The notes beneath the pieces are model-generated. The model made no database searches and was not told where the DNA came from. It saw only the letters and a program-made list of their open reading frames with translations. From Labeo rohita (taxonomy: Eukaryota; Chordata; Actinopteri; Cypriniformes; Cyprinidae), in NCBI RefSeq assembly GCF_022985175.1, contig NC_066885.1, forward strand, positions 14,312,560-14,376,559: a DNA stretch of 64,000 bases, read 5' to 3'. Each line of letters opens with the position of its first letter. The stretch's first letter is position 1. The position numbers and the translations under genes are program-made. Shown here piece after piece: positions 1-10,588 of the stretch.

Positions 1-85
1 AATTGTGAGTTTATATCTTGCAAGTCTTACTGTAACTCGCAATTGTCGAATTTATATCTAAATATTCTAAGAAGAAAAGTCAGAA
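1..85. repeat. Minisatellite fragment (AATTGYGAGTTTATATCT type)
   Basis: Matches the larger array at 1785-2565: alternating AATTGTGAGTTTATATCT and TCTGAC/GTCAGAATT blocks. A poly(A) run of about 23 follows at about 90-112. Confidence 0.7.
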
Positions 86-249
86 TTATGAAAAAAAAAA
101 AAAAAAAAAAAAATTGCGGTTGCTTTTTTTGTTTTTTATTTAGTGGTGGAAACGAGCCTTCATACAAAATAATTTTTTGAAACGTTAAAAAAAACGTACT
201 GACCCCAAACTTTTGAAAGCCAGTATATATTTCTATAATTTTATTTCTA

Positions 250-273
250 TATAAATATATATATATATATATG
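250..273. repeat. (TA)n microsatellite
   Basis: Alternating TA run of about 24 bases in AT-rich intronic DNA. Confidence 0.85.
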
Positions 274-689
274 TGCCCCTGTGGTGATTTTTGTCCTATG
301 TGTTAGCAGCACATTCTAAGTTGTCCTATTTTACAAGCGCAATTGCGCTTTTTTTTTTATCACTTTCAGATAGATAATGTTCCTCTCCACCCCCTCATCT
401 TCTCCCTTCTTTGTTTTTGATTTCCTTTTGTCCTTGATATGGCCCCCACCAGCAGATAACAATCATCCATACGCTCTGTGAAAAGAGAGAGAGGAGGAGG
501 AGGAGGAGGATGGGCGGCCTGAATCAGAATATAAATGAGTGAAGATATTGAGTCATTGAACGAGGGATACGAATCATGAATGCGCTGGAATGATCCAAAT
601 ATGTGCACTCATCTAATTAGCGAACTTACTCACAATTCTATGATCAGATTAATAGCATGCATTAAACTCTAGGAATCTGGGTCATGCGT

Positions 690-1290
690 GTGTATGAGTG
701 AGTGTTCACCTTGTATAATCTCCGAAGACTCACTCAGACGGTCACATGTGAGGATCTTTTCATTTAGAAGAAACCAGATCAGACCACCTGGCGTCATCGT
801 CGGTTCATGTCATCTTAGGTCTACTATTGGCATTTCAGCTGGTATTCGTGAGTTTGATGTCATGCCTAGCGGCTGCCTCACCACCCCAGGCTGTTATGAG
901 GCTGGTACATTACCTCTGTATCCCACAGTGGACACTAAACAGGCTGTTGCCATGGCAACCAGAGCATTGTTCAGAGGGATAAAGGGCCGTGGGGCTGTCG
1001 TTTGGGCAGAACCGAGCCAGGCCAAACATCGACCGGCTCGTACGGGACTCGTACTCGCTGATGAATTATGTATTGACACAGACGGAATCTACATAATTAT
1101 GCAGAATTCTAGTGTTAGTTGCTGAATATATAATGAAACTAGTCCAAATGAAATGTGTAGACGCTGTGTGTAGACTCTCTCTCGTCCCCTCAGTCATTTG
1201 CTTTCAGCTGCTGTAGGAGAGACCTGTGACGTCATCTACATGGAGGAGGAAGTTGGTTTTGTCAGACGCAAGTGCAGTAGAATCTTAAAT
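690..1290. other. Low-repeat intronic island with RFX-type palindrome
   Basis: A stretch with higher GC than its surroundings and no transposon signature I recognise. It contains a perfect 14-bp palindrome GTTGCCATGGCAAC at 946-959, matching the X-box bound by RFX factors. An open frame of 145 codons crosses it but matches no protein I know. A conserved enhancer is possible; this is inference. Confidence 0.35.
946..959. promoter_or_regulatory. RFX X-box-like palindrome
   Basis: GTTGCCATGGCAAC is a perfect inverted repeat matching the RFX-family consensus GTNRCC-N(0-3)-RGYAAC. Occupancy cannot be judged from sequence. Confidence 0.5.
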
Positions 1291-1784
1291 AGCCTTACGC
1301 ATGAACACCTTTGGGGGCCGTGCCAAAACGTAACTTTTTTTTTAATTATTATTTTTATTTTAAGGGTCAGGGTCAGAAACGAACTTTTCCATTAAGGGAC
1401 AATATTTGCCACCTGGAATTGATTTCCAAAGGCTTTTTTTACATTTGTGAGGGGAATTTTTATAATCACCTTATTATTATAAAAACCATTTGTTGTCTTT
1501 AATGTTAAATACTTAAATTTGCCCAATTATTTTAATTACTTTAATCAATATTTTAAACTGTTGTCAATAACAATACACTATTTAAAATTGTTGTAAATTA
1601 TAGATGTAAAAACAGGAGCCCATAGGGCTGCAGTATTATGACAGTTATATTATGCTCTTTATATTGTATTAATGATTAATATCGATATAGAAAACAATAT
1701 AAAACCTTTTTGTTTTATTTTGGGCATGTCACATTCTGGCTTCACAGACAAACATGTTATGCACAAGTTATCCTCAGAGTTGAG

Positions 1785-2565
1785 TTTAAATCTTGCGATT
1801 CTGACTTTATAACTCGCAATTGCTAGTTTATATCTCACAATTCTGACTTTTTTCCTCAGAATTGCAAGTTTAAATCTCACAATTCTGACTTTATAACTCA
1901 CAATTGCGAGTTTGTATCTCACAATTCTGACTATTTTCTTCAGAATTGTTTAAATCTTGAAATGCTGACTTTTTTCCTTAGAATTGTTTTAAATCTAACA
2001 ATCTGACTTTTTTCCTCAGAACTGCAAGTTTAAATCTTGCAATTCTGACTTTATAACTCACAATTCCGAGTTTATATCTCACAATTCTGACTTTTTTCTG
2101 AGTTTAAACCTCGCAATACTGACTTTTTTTCCTTAGAATTGTGAGTTTAAATCTTGCAATTGTGACTTTATAACTCACAATTCTGACTTTGTTCCTCAGA
2201 TTTGAGTTTAAACCTCGCAATACTGACTTTTTTCCTTAGAATTGTGAGTTTAAATCTTGCCATTCTGACTTTATAACTCAGAACTGTTTAAATCTCGAAA
2301 TTCTGACTTTTTTCCTCAGAATTGTTTAAATCTCACAATCTCTGACTTTTTTTCCTCAGAATTGCAAGTTTAAATCTTGCAATTCTGACTTTAACTCACA
2401 ATTCCAAGTTTATATCTCACAATTCTGAATTTGTTCCTCAGATTTGCATATTTTAACCTCGCATGCTGACTTTTTTCCTTAGAATTGTGAGTTTAAATCT
2501 TGCAATTCTGACTTTATAACTCACAATTCCAAGTTTATATCTCACAATTCAGACTTTTTTCCTGA
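1785..2565. repeat. Minisatellite array, AATTGCGAG/TCTGAC units
   Basis: Degenerate tandem blocks of about 28-60 bp alternate 'CAATTCTGACTTT' with 'AATTGCAAGTTTAAATCT' and 'ATAACTCACAATT'. Neighbouring blocks are partly inverted copies of one another (AATTGTGAG against CTCACAATT), so single strands could form hairpins. Read on the minus strand it gives a periodic pseudo-peptide, an artefact. The same family recurs at 1-85 and 57815-58500. Confidence 0.85.
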
Positions 2566-3437
2566 AGCTACGAAATTAATCTTTTCTTTACATTGTATCT
2601 GCAGAGTGTGGTTTATGATGAGGGAATTTACAAGCGTGTACGCTCGTCAACAGCCGTTTACTAACTAATCTAAAGGCCTGATTGGTGCATTTTCAACGCT
2701 GACTAATCTAAGCGCCTCTGATTGGCCAATGCATTCCTAAGTTCAACTGAATTGCATTTGATTGGTTATGAGGCTCAACGCTGCACAAAACGTCGTTTTA
2801 ATCGCGACAGCCGCAATACATTGTTAAATTGCATTTTTTGTCCCTTTGTCTTTAATTTATGAGGGCATTTTTGTTTATTTTGATGGCATTTTTGTCTTTA
2901 AAAATCAACATTTCTCTTGTTTTGTCCACCATTAGATTTATATGAAACAGCATTTTTGAGTGTAGTACATTCACGCAGGTTCAGACATACGATTTAATAA
3001 ACAGCAGGACACGTAGCTATCTCACTTTCTCTCACACACACAGGCAGTCACGCAGGGTAATAAATGGTGAGCTGTTGACGTCAAGAGGGAGGAAACACAC
3101 ACATACGCACTTGCTCCTCCAACAACCTTACTTGGTAGCTACGTTCATGTTTATTTTCTTTTAAATGGCATTTCTGTTCCTAACCCTTTTTCATCTGTCT
3201 CAATCTCTTTCTCTTGCTTTCCAGTATCATTACAGATGTTTCTTTGAACATTATGAAACAAATGCGACATTATGAGAGAGGCTGTAACAGTCACATGTCT
3301 GGTGGTTGGTGACCTTTGTGTATATGAGAGAAAGATAGATTTATGAAGGATGGATGAAGCGAGACGGCAAAAGAGAGAGATATAAGGCCGGTGAGGTTGA
3401 GCTCTGAGCCAGGGAGTGATGTGTAGTGGCCGCCGGG

Positions 3438-3451
3438 GTTTCCATGGCAAC
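3438..3451. promoter_or_regulatory. Second RFX X-box-like palindrome
   Basis: GTTTCCATGGCAAC fits the RFX X-box consensus. It lies in a low-repeat stretch (about 3340-3600) of the same birc6 intron, 2.5 kb downstream of the first site. No gene start is visible nearby. Confidence 0.5.
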
Positions 3452-3746
3452 GCTGGCAAGACCATCGATCACACGCACTCATTCCTGAATCCCTCTCGTC
3501 TGCGCTCGCTCTTTTCCCCCCAGAAGTTTGAGCCGTGCAGCGTCTCGCTTTTACAAGCAGGCTAAAGTGCACGTCTTAATCCTGAGAGAGATTGTGTGTG
3601 TTAGTGAAGACACAACAGGTTGGTTTTCCAGAAGAGCGTTTTCCCACTAGAGCTTCGAGAGGATTCAAGTGTATTCTGCATTTATTTAGTTGGTGTGTAA
3701 CCTGTTTTTCAAAAATTGTTTCAGAGGTGACATTTTGGTAACTATA

Positions 3747-4380
3747 TGATGGCCAAAATTATTAGAACACTAGTATTTTCACTAGCTAAAAAATGGTTTT
3801 AAGTCAGTTATTTCTATCTTTTGCTGTAGTGTGTCAGTAGGAAATATCACATATAATTTCCAAACATTTAGTTTGTTATTAATTGTAATAATCCAGTGAG
3901 ATTTTTGTTTGCACAAGGAGTCTGACAACAGCCAATGCTGACATGAAGAAACAACACAAACTGAGACAGATCTCCAAGATGCTTCAAGAAACCTACCTGC
4001 AAAGCTACAGTACTGTTAAAAGTTTTAGGCACTTGTGTAAACATGCTGTAAATTGAGGATGCTGTCAAAAATAATGTCATAAATAGATTTTCTTTATCAC
4101 TTAACTTCTATTAACAAAATTAACAAATCAGTATTTGGTGTGATCATCCTTTGCGTTTAAAGCAGCTTTTGCCCTAGATGCACTTGTGCATAGTTTTTCA
4201 GGTAGCTTCTTGGAGATGTTGCCACAGTTCTTGTGGATTTATTCTGTCTCCGTTTCTGTTTCTTCATGTCATTCCAAACAAACAGGATGATGAGATCAGA
4301 TCTCTGTGTAAAGCACTGGCTGTTTTCAGACTCCTAGTGCAAACAAAAATCTGACTGGATTATTACAGTTAATGGCAAAT
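3747..4380. mobile_element. Tc1-like foldback element, truncated
   Basis: Two arms, about 3886-3934 and 4319-4368, are inverted copies sharing TAATCCAGT..GATTTTTGTTTGCAC and AGGAGTCTGA motifs. The left end (GGCCAAAATTATTAGAACAC) resembles Tc1/mariner-derived elements of fish. The right end is cut where the next Tc1-like element begins. Confidence 0.6.
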
Positions 4381-4391
4381 ATGTATATATA

Positions 4392-4920
4392 CACACTGCC
4401 CTCCAAAAGTTTGGAAACCCCCTAGAAAAGTGGGGTTTTGGACAATATTGGCATGAATCCTTTATAATTTGTGATAATTTTGCACTGATAAGGGACAACG
4501 CAAACTATGAAAACATATTTTATTACATAAACAGTTTATACATAGAAAATATCCATCAAAGTTATCAAAATATCCACCATTAGCAGCTATTACAGCTCTG
4601 CATAATCTGGGCCTAAATTCATTGTATTCTAAACTTAATTGGCAATCAGTTGTTGAAGCTATGAAGGTGTGCTGACCCAAAAATCTTTTAAAAAACCTGG
4701 GCCAAGTTTAAACCAGTAACCAGGAATCACAGCTGGCAAAGGGGCATGTCTGACTTTGACTTGTATATATTGCCATTATTATGTAATCAAAATGAAAATT
4801 GTTATTGCTGGTCTTCAATGATAATGTCAAGTCGATAATGTCAATGATAAGGATTTATGCTGATATCATCCAAAACCACACTTTGCCAGGGGTGTTTCCA
4901 AACTTTTGGAGGGCAGTGTG
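4392..4920. mobile_element. Tc1/mariner-type MITE with TA target duplication
   Basis: Ends CACACTGCCCTCCAAAAG and CTTTTGGAGGGCAGTGTG are near-perfect terminal inverted repeats of about 27 bp. The element (529 bp) is flanked by TA on both sides (4390-4391 and 4921-4922). No transposase frame is present, so it is non-autonomous. Confidence 0.85.
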
Positions 4921-4935
4921 TATATATATGTAAAG

Positions 4936-6200
4936 CCACAGTGGAGATCAAAATTAGAGAGCAATCTATAAATACTTGGGGGGGTTTTTTTCTGTAAGAT
5001 TGTTAATCTTCATCGTTTAAAAATTGAAGGAATATTAGCTGTCGGTATACCACTGTTCTACTAACATGTTTGAAAAAATAGCCAGAGAATTGAAACAAAA
5101 AACATTATTTTGTGGAAAAGAGTGATCAGAATTAGAGAGCAGTAACCACTGTAGCACGAAAGAAGATTACAACTAAAATTTTGGAGGGTTACAACTGTCA
5201 GAAATTAGTAGGAAGTGTGCTTTAAATGACTGCAGCACATCTGCGGCCACAGGACATCACTAGTTTCTCAGACTGCGCTGGTGTGATGTTGGTCCACTCT
5301 TCTTCATTCTCTTCCATAGTTTGGTGATTGTAATGGGTTTCCAAGCAATAACCTTGTCGCCAAGGATTTTCCAGAGATTTTCAGTTGGGGTTAGATCAGG
5401 AATCTGATTTTAGTGTTTTTAGCTTCAAGGAACTGCAGTTTTGCAGTGTGACGGGGACATTGTCTTGCATGAAAATTGCAGGCTGATTGGGAAGGAACTG
5501 CATGTACCCTACCATGTATGTATAAGAGGCTCAACTCCTGCTGCAGAAAACATTCCTCAAACCATGGCACTTCCTCCTCCACCTTTCACTGATTTCTTTA
5601 CACACTTGAGCTTCAGTCTTTCCCCAGTTTCAAACCAAACATAATGTTTCCCATCAGATCCAAATAAATTAAACTTGCTCTCCTCATAGGGATGTAGCAA
5701 TATCAAAATCTCACAAAGGTGAGCTTAGCCTTTTGATTCTCTCTGCTGATGAGAGGGTTGGTCGCTGCAAAGTGCGATTTTCAGTCCGACGACTCTTAAA
5801 CATGCTGAGACAGATACTCTGGTCAGCACTAAACTGGCAAGCAGTTCCAGCTGCAGTGTTGAACCGATTTCCCATTGAGAGTCTCTGCATTATCCTGTCT
5901 TCTTGTGCATTTGTCTTGGTGGACAACCAGCCTTTTCAAGGAACTTGAATGAATTAGTGTCATTGTAAACCTGCGATATTTGAGATATCACAGATTTGGA
6001 ATGACCAGCGTCTCTTGCAGTGTCTGAAAGAGTAATCCCTTTGGCCTTCATCTGGACAACCTCCTGTTGCAGAGTTTGTCACCTTTTCATCAGACTTCTT
6101 TTTAAAATATCTCATTTGTGCCTCAAAATACAATTAATTTATGAAATATGCTTAACCACCATCATAACCCAGTTGGTACAATGGAAAGCCGTGTCTGATG
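4936..6200 (-). pseudogene. Decayed Tc1-like transposase
   Basis: Minus-strand fragments resemble a Tc1/mariner transposase. At about 5711-5926 a piece with TNAQEDRIMQRLSMGNRFNT matches the N-terminal helix-turn-helix DNA-binding region. At about 5230-5580, conceptual translation with frame changes gives the C-terminal DDE region, including stretches like TITPAQSEKLVMSCGRRCAAVI in degenerate form and a relic of the MQDN motif. Frameshifts and internal stops break the frame, so no active enzyme is encoded. The left end near 4936 carries the terminal-repeat-like GATCAAAATTAGAGAGCA; I found no matching right end, so the element is truncated. Confidence 0.8.
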
Positions 6201-6875
6201 ACTTGCAGTAGCTCAGAAGAAAGGCTTTTCAGTATTTGTTGCCAGTCAACATATAGTCAAACTAGTCTACATTTGACCATTTAAAAAGTATGCACTGTTG
6301 TGTTTTTAGTTTTTGTCCATTTCAAGCATTTTTAACTGTATTAAGCACATCTAAGAACTATTCCTGATGTCTGGGGAAGCGATTCTGGGTGGTGTTAAAT
6401 CCAGGTAGCATAACAACAACTCACATCTGCTGTTTAGTACACTGTATGACGTGTTTAGAAAACACATTGAGATGGAGAAGAAGAATATCTAGGAGACTGA
6501 TCCAAATGAAGAATGAACAAGTGAGTCAGCTCTTGCCTTTGGACAGAGTGGAGTACTACTAGGAAGTGTGTGTCTGTGTGAGCTTTGAGTTCTCTTTCCT
6601 GCCTGTGGTCTTTGTTACTGAAAAGGTCACTTAGTTTATTCATATTAATATGCGCGGACAGGCAATGACTGCTGGTTATCTGTGCGGTGCGATCGGTCAT
6701 CTGGTCTTTATGAATCGAATAGGTCAGTGGAGTCTCGATCCGAATATCAGCAGATTGTTTTCTAGTGCTACTAAAATAGGATATGAGGTTTGCTTTTGAT
6801 TTATGGGCTCTACAGGAGCTGATACGCAATTCGCTTTTCCAAGAACACTGAGAGTGTGTGTTTTTGTGTGTGCAG

Positions 6876-7010
6876 GTGATCCATCGGCACTTCTATCTGA
6901 AGAGAGCGGAGATCATGGCCCAGTGCGAGGGCTGGATTTGTGATATTCAACAGTACAGCAGCGATAAGAGAGTCGGCCGAACCATGTCTCATCACGCAGC
7001 TGCACTAAAG
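6876..7010 (+). CDS. birc6: birc6 penultimate exon
   Basis: 45 codons, phase 0 at both ends. The acceptor is TTTTTGTGTGTGCAG|GTG and the donor is AAG|GTACAA. It encodes the helix-rich HFYLKR..SSDKRVGRTMSHHAAALK segment, which is strongly conserved in vertebrate BIRC6. Confidence 0.94.
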
Positions 7011-7286
7011 GTACAACACAGTGTATTTGCTGTCATACAAACGGAAATTGCGCCATTTGTTTTGTTTTGAAATTGATTCCGTGTGTTTTTTGGGGTTTTT
7101 TTGCAGAGGCACACGGCTCAGCTCAGAGAGGAGTTGTTGAAGCTTCCCTGTCCTGAAGGCCTGGAGCCAGACGGGGAGGAGTTTTCAGAGAAAAGCACCT
7201 CGCTCATGGTGAAAGAGCTGCCCGGTCAGGACGCAGAGAAGCAGACGGACAGCCCGGACGCCCACTGTAGCGACGGCCAGCTATGA
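6876..7286 (+). CDS. birc6: birc6, 3' end of coding sequence (BRUCE/Apollon), two exons
   Basis: C-terminal 104 residues of baculoviral IAP repeat-containing protein 6, a very large membrane-associated E2/E3 ubiquitin ligase that restrains apoptosis by ubiquitinating caspases and Smac/DIABLO. The coding join is 6876-7010 plus 7107-7286. IHRHFYLKRAEIMAQC, DIQQYSSDKRVGRTMSHHAA and RHTAQLREELLKLPCPEG are nearly identical to the human C-terminus that follows the ubiquitin-conjugating (UBC) domain. The BIR and UBC domains lie upstream of the window. The last 35 or so residues are acidic and diverge from human, although both end with a short Q-L. The 96-bp intron has GT-AG ends and is in phase 0. 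Identification rests on remembered human sequence and adjacency to ttc27. Confidence 0.95.
7107..7286 (+). CDS. birc6: birc6 terminal coding exon
   Basis: 59 codons plus a TGA stop at 7284-7286. The acceptor is TTTTTTTGCAG|AGG. It begins RHTAQLREELLKLPCPEGLE, identical or nearly so to human, then continues into an acidic, low-conservation tail (EEFSEKST..PDAHCSDGQL). Confidence 0.95.
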   Translation, partial: RHTAQLREELLKLPCPEGLEPDGEEFSEKSTSLMVKELPGQDAEKQTDSPDAHCSDGQL

Positions 7287-7960
7287 TGCCCTCGACCCCG
7301 AAGCCCCGCCCACCGCCTTTGACTATCCATTGATATTGAAAAAAGACTGGATGGCTTTGGTGATTAAGCCATCTTTTTGTCAATATTTGTATGTAAGAAT
7401 CTAATTATGTAATAGCATAAAAAGAGAGGACAGTCAAAACAAAGAAAATACAAGGAAACAAATCCGCTTACACCCACCGACAAGACGAACCGCTGAACTC
7501 TTATGCAGCGCCCTGAAGAAAACATCGGAGACAAGAAAAGATCTTTTTATTTACCTGTAAAAGAGTATAAACTTTTTTGTGCTTTTTTCTTTATTTTCCC
7601 AAATTGTTAAATAACCACTGATTGATATGTTATTAAACTTGTTTATGTAAACAATGAAAGATGAAATCACAGTATATATAAGGGAACTGCCTTTAGTGGA
7701 GAATGTTTACCAAATGTTCATTTCTCTCTTTTTTTGTTTTGTTATTATTTTTCTTTTATTTTGGACTGTTAGTGCAAGGACAGTTTGTAACTGAGAATAT
7801 ACTGGTCATTAAGCAAACTATTTAAAAGAAGAACGTAACGAACACGCGCCCATACCCACTCTTGAGTTGCCCCTGATCCTCTGGTGAACCTCTGACAGTG
7901 CTTTTGGTTTCTACAGATTTGTGTACACTTCAATAATAAAGCCTGAAACAGACGTTCAGA
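7287..7960 (+). other. birc6: birc6 3' untranslated region
   Basis: AT-rich non-coding sequence between the stop codon and the first clear poly(A) signal; no repeats recognised. The end is placed about 20 bases after AATAAA at 7935-7940 and is approximate. Confidence 0.7.
7935..7940 (+). terminator. birc6: birc6 polyadenylation signal AATAAA
   Basis: Canonical AATAAA 649 bases after the stop, followed within 40 bases by GT-rich sequence (GTGCTCTGACTGGATGCTC). A second AATAAA at 8044-8049 could serve a slightly longer transcript. Confidence 0.75.
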
Positions 7961-8399
7961 AGTGCTCTGACTGGATGCTCTTGTTCAGGCTGATCAATAG
8001 CACGTTTTATTTTTGCCCTCTCTCTGCTTTTAAGTGCAAGTTTAATAAATGCAACCTGTTTTACTTTGCTTGGAAATACTAATTAATGTGGGTCTGTAGA
8101 TGGCAGATTGTGGTGAGTGAGTGTGCGCGTGTGTAAGCAGGGTTTACACTTTATCTTCACACTGTCTCTTAATTATGAGACTAATCGGTTTTCAAATCAC
8201 TGACAGCTACAGGAGTAAAAGCATCTAAAGTGTGCTAGGAAATGAGATGAATGAAACATTGGATGTATGCATACACTTCATGTATATGGAGTCATTGACC
8301 TTCCTGAATGTATCCAACACTGGATACATACTGGAAATGATAGTATAATTTTCATTTCATAATTTAAACTTCTTTTAATTAATATTTAATGTATCTTAG

Positions 8400-8900
8400 T
8401 AAAATTATTGTCATTATAAATATCAAAAAATTGTAATATTTAGTTGCCTAAAGTTTTGCTTAAATGAGGTAACATTCTTTAAAAATGTACAATACCATTT
8501 AAAAGTGAGTTTTTTTATTAATAGATTAAATAGATCAGTGACGGTAAATACATTTATAATGTTACAAGATTTCCATTTCAAATAAATGTTGCTAATGTGA
8601 TCTTTGTATTTATCAAATAGTCCTGAAATAAAGATGATTTCCAAAAATATTAAGCAGCACAGCTGTTGTCAGCATAGAATAAGACTAGCATTATATTACT
8701 TAATAAAATTAATAAATATTACAAAGCATTTTCAGGTTCGATTTTCAGCCAAATGTATCCAGAAATTTCAGGTTCAACCCAGAATTTTCTTGTCGTGCAT
8801 AAAGTTATTGTCCGCTGTAGTAGTAATACTGTTTTTACTCTATTTTGGTAAAATAAATACAGACTTGGTGAGCACAAACGACGTTTTTAAAAAAAAAAAA
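8400..8900. repeat. Interspersed foldback repeat, degraded
   Basis: Carries blocks shared with copies at 34880, 36570, 37833 and 61141 (CATTTATAATGTTACA, AAATATTAAGCAGCA, TTTATCAAATAGTCCTGAA). It ends in a poly(A) run at about 8888-8911. No terminal duplication seen. Confidence 0.6.
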
Positions 8901-9355
8901 AAAAAAAAAAACTTTTGTGTAACAGGCATGAAGTAACATTAGTTGGACCCTTTCAATTACTTTTAGTCTACATTTGCATTTCCCGTTTTATTTTTTCGTT
9001 TGATAGATTTATATTTGAAATTCTTGCAGCCAGTAATCAGGGGTGCGTTTCCCAAAAGCATCGTTAGTTCCGTCGTTACCAACATAATTCAACGATTCGT
9101 ATTTCCCGAAAACCGTTCAAACGAACATTCGCAAACAGTGTCACAAACTTACGTGGTTGGAACTACAGTTCTCGACCTGTGGTTAGAAGCATAACGTTAG
9201 TTCCTTGTTAGTAAGACATATGGGCTCAACAAGCAAGCTAACATGCTGTGCAGTCTATATCTTTCATTCGATCTAAATATAAATGCATTTTAATCTGTGT
9301 ATTGTCAAGCTTTCTCTGCAAAACGTTTTTGAAAAGCGCGCATGCGCATAAATAA

Positions 9356-10588
9356 AGCCACGATCACACCGAACGCGTTTTTGCAGCGAGAGGCGACTTT
9401 TTTCAATCGTTTTCTATGGGCAGCGCCTGAAGTTGAAAAAAAGCAACTCTGAGCAGAAAAGCGCCCGACGTCATCGCGTTTTTTTCCATTATCCAATCGA
9501 ATGAATGGAGAGGCGGGCCTTCTGTTGTGGTGACGAAAGTTTTACCGACCCTTAAAAAGTCTGGAGACTGCAGTGATGAAGAAGAAAGTAAGGCCCCGAT
9601 CACACCGAACGCGTTTTTAGAACGCGAGACGCACCGCACTGTCTTTTTCTGGTGACTTTTAAAAAAAGAGCAGTGCGTTGCGATTTTTTATGTTGCTAGG
9701 TAACCATCAAATAAGCCGTCCTGTAAATCTCATCCAAAGGATTATAGCGCGAGCGCTCTAAAAGCTTTGGTTTTTAGCTGTTAAGTAAGCTGTCATATAA
9801 GCAAAAAATTTAAAACATACAGCTCCAGGTAACCCGCGATAGGCACTAAAAGTTTCTCCTCCATCACTGCAGTCTCCGGACTTTTTAGGCAACGGTAAAA
9901 CTTTAGTCTCCACAATGGAAGGCCCGCCTCTCGGGCGCTTTTCCGCTCAGAGTTGCTTTTTTTCAACTTCAGGCGCCCTGAAGTTGAAAAACGCGAGGCG
10001 CCCGCGGCGCATAAACAGCGCGCATAAGGGGCCGTTCACATATCGCGCCTAAAAACGCGTGGAAAACGCTAGGCGCGCTGATTTCTCCTTCTTTCCAAAG
10101 CGCTCTGTAGCTTGCGCTTACCTGGCGTCTGTCGTTGCTAAGCAACCATAACCCGCACTCTCAGTGAAGACGCGGAAGTTTCATCAACTGACAAACGGAT
10201 TTCTAGCACTAAAAATCGCTTGCTGTAGCTCTGCTACTAAATTTATTTAAAAATGGCTATCCCTGTACAGCTACCATCAGCTGTTTCTCCATCTCGGCTG
10301 AGCTTTCAGTGTTGTTATGGGAAAGGATGAAGCTAATTGGTTGGTTCTTGTCACATGACCCGCCGTGCGCTCGCGACATTCTGAAAAGTTGAGATGTTTT
10401 CATCTCGATGCGGCGCTTCCGTTATGAGCGCGGCTGCTGCGCGTCTACCGCGCCTCTACGTTTGAAATAACGAACTTGAGCGCGCAAAAGACGCGATATG
10501 TGAACGGCCCCTAAGGCTCACTGCCAATAGAAAACAATTCAAAAAAGGCTCCTCTCACTGCAAAAACGCGTCTGGTGTGATCAGGGCC
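9356..10588. mobile_element. PIF/Harbinger-type foldback element, middle layer
   Basis: Ends GCCACGATCACACCGAACGC and GCGTCTGGTGTGATCAGGGC are inverted copies, flanked by the same 3-bp TAA (9353-9355 and 10589-10591), as expected for PIF/Harbinger. Long arms pair: 9356-9590 with 9857-10027 plus 10515-10588. A second forward copy of the terminal motif, GGCCCCGATCACACCGAACG, sits at about 9593, so the centre may hold a further partial element. Non-autonomous. Confidence 0.75.
10028..10511. mobile_element. PIF/Harbinger-type MITE, innermost layer
   Basis: Ends GGGGCCGTTCACATATCGCG and CGCGATATGTGAACGGCCCC are near-perfect 20-bp inverted repeats, flanked by TAA on both sides (10025-10027 and 10512-10514). 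It is 484 bp and interrupts the right arm of the 9356-10588 element. No open frame of note. Confidence 0.85.

Larger units (their letters stand above)
1..6875 (+). other. birc6: birc6 intron (3' part)
   Basis: Non-coding DNA upstream of the penultimate birc6 exon. I looked for the preceding exon, which in human encodes the end of the ubiquitin-conjugating domain (residues like KWAMLEQIRNPSPCFKE), and did not find it, so this intron is probably at least 6.8 kb. It holds two parts of an AATTGCGAG-type minisatellite, a low-repeat island at about 690-1290, two RFX-like palindromes and a cluster of Tc1-like elements (3747-6200). About 2580-3740 and 6200-6870 hold nothing I can assign. Confidence 0.75.

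Noticed and set aside
688..1125. 145-codon frame as a gene
   Set aside because: No recognisable domain or splice context, and located inside a birc6 intron. Kept only as a low-confidence island.
1659..1922. Minus-strand frame encoding periodic YKLAI/KVRI peptide
   Set aside because: It is a reading of the AATTGCGAG minisatellite; the periodicity is that of the DNA repeat.
9305..9639. Minus-strand frames with repeated KNAFGVI peptides
   Set aside because: Both lie in the terminal CACACCGAACGCG repeats of Harbinger-type elements.
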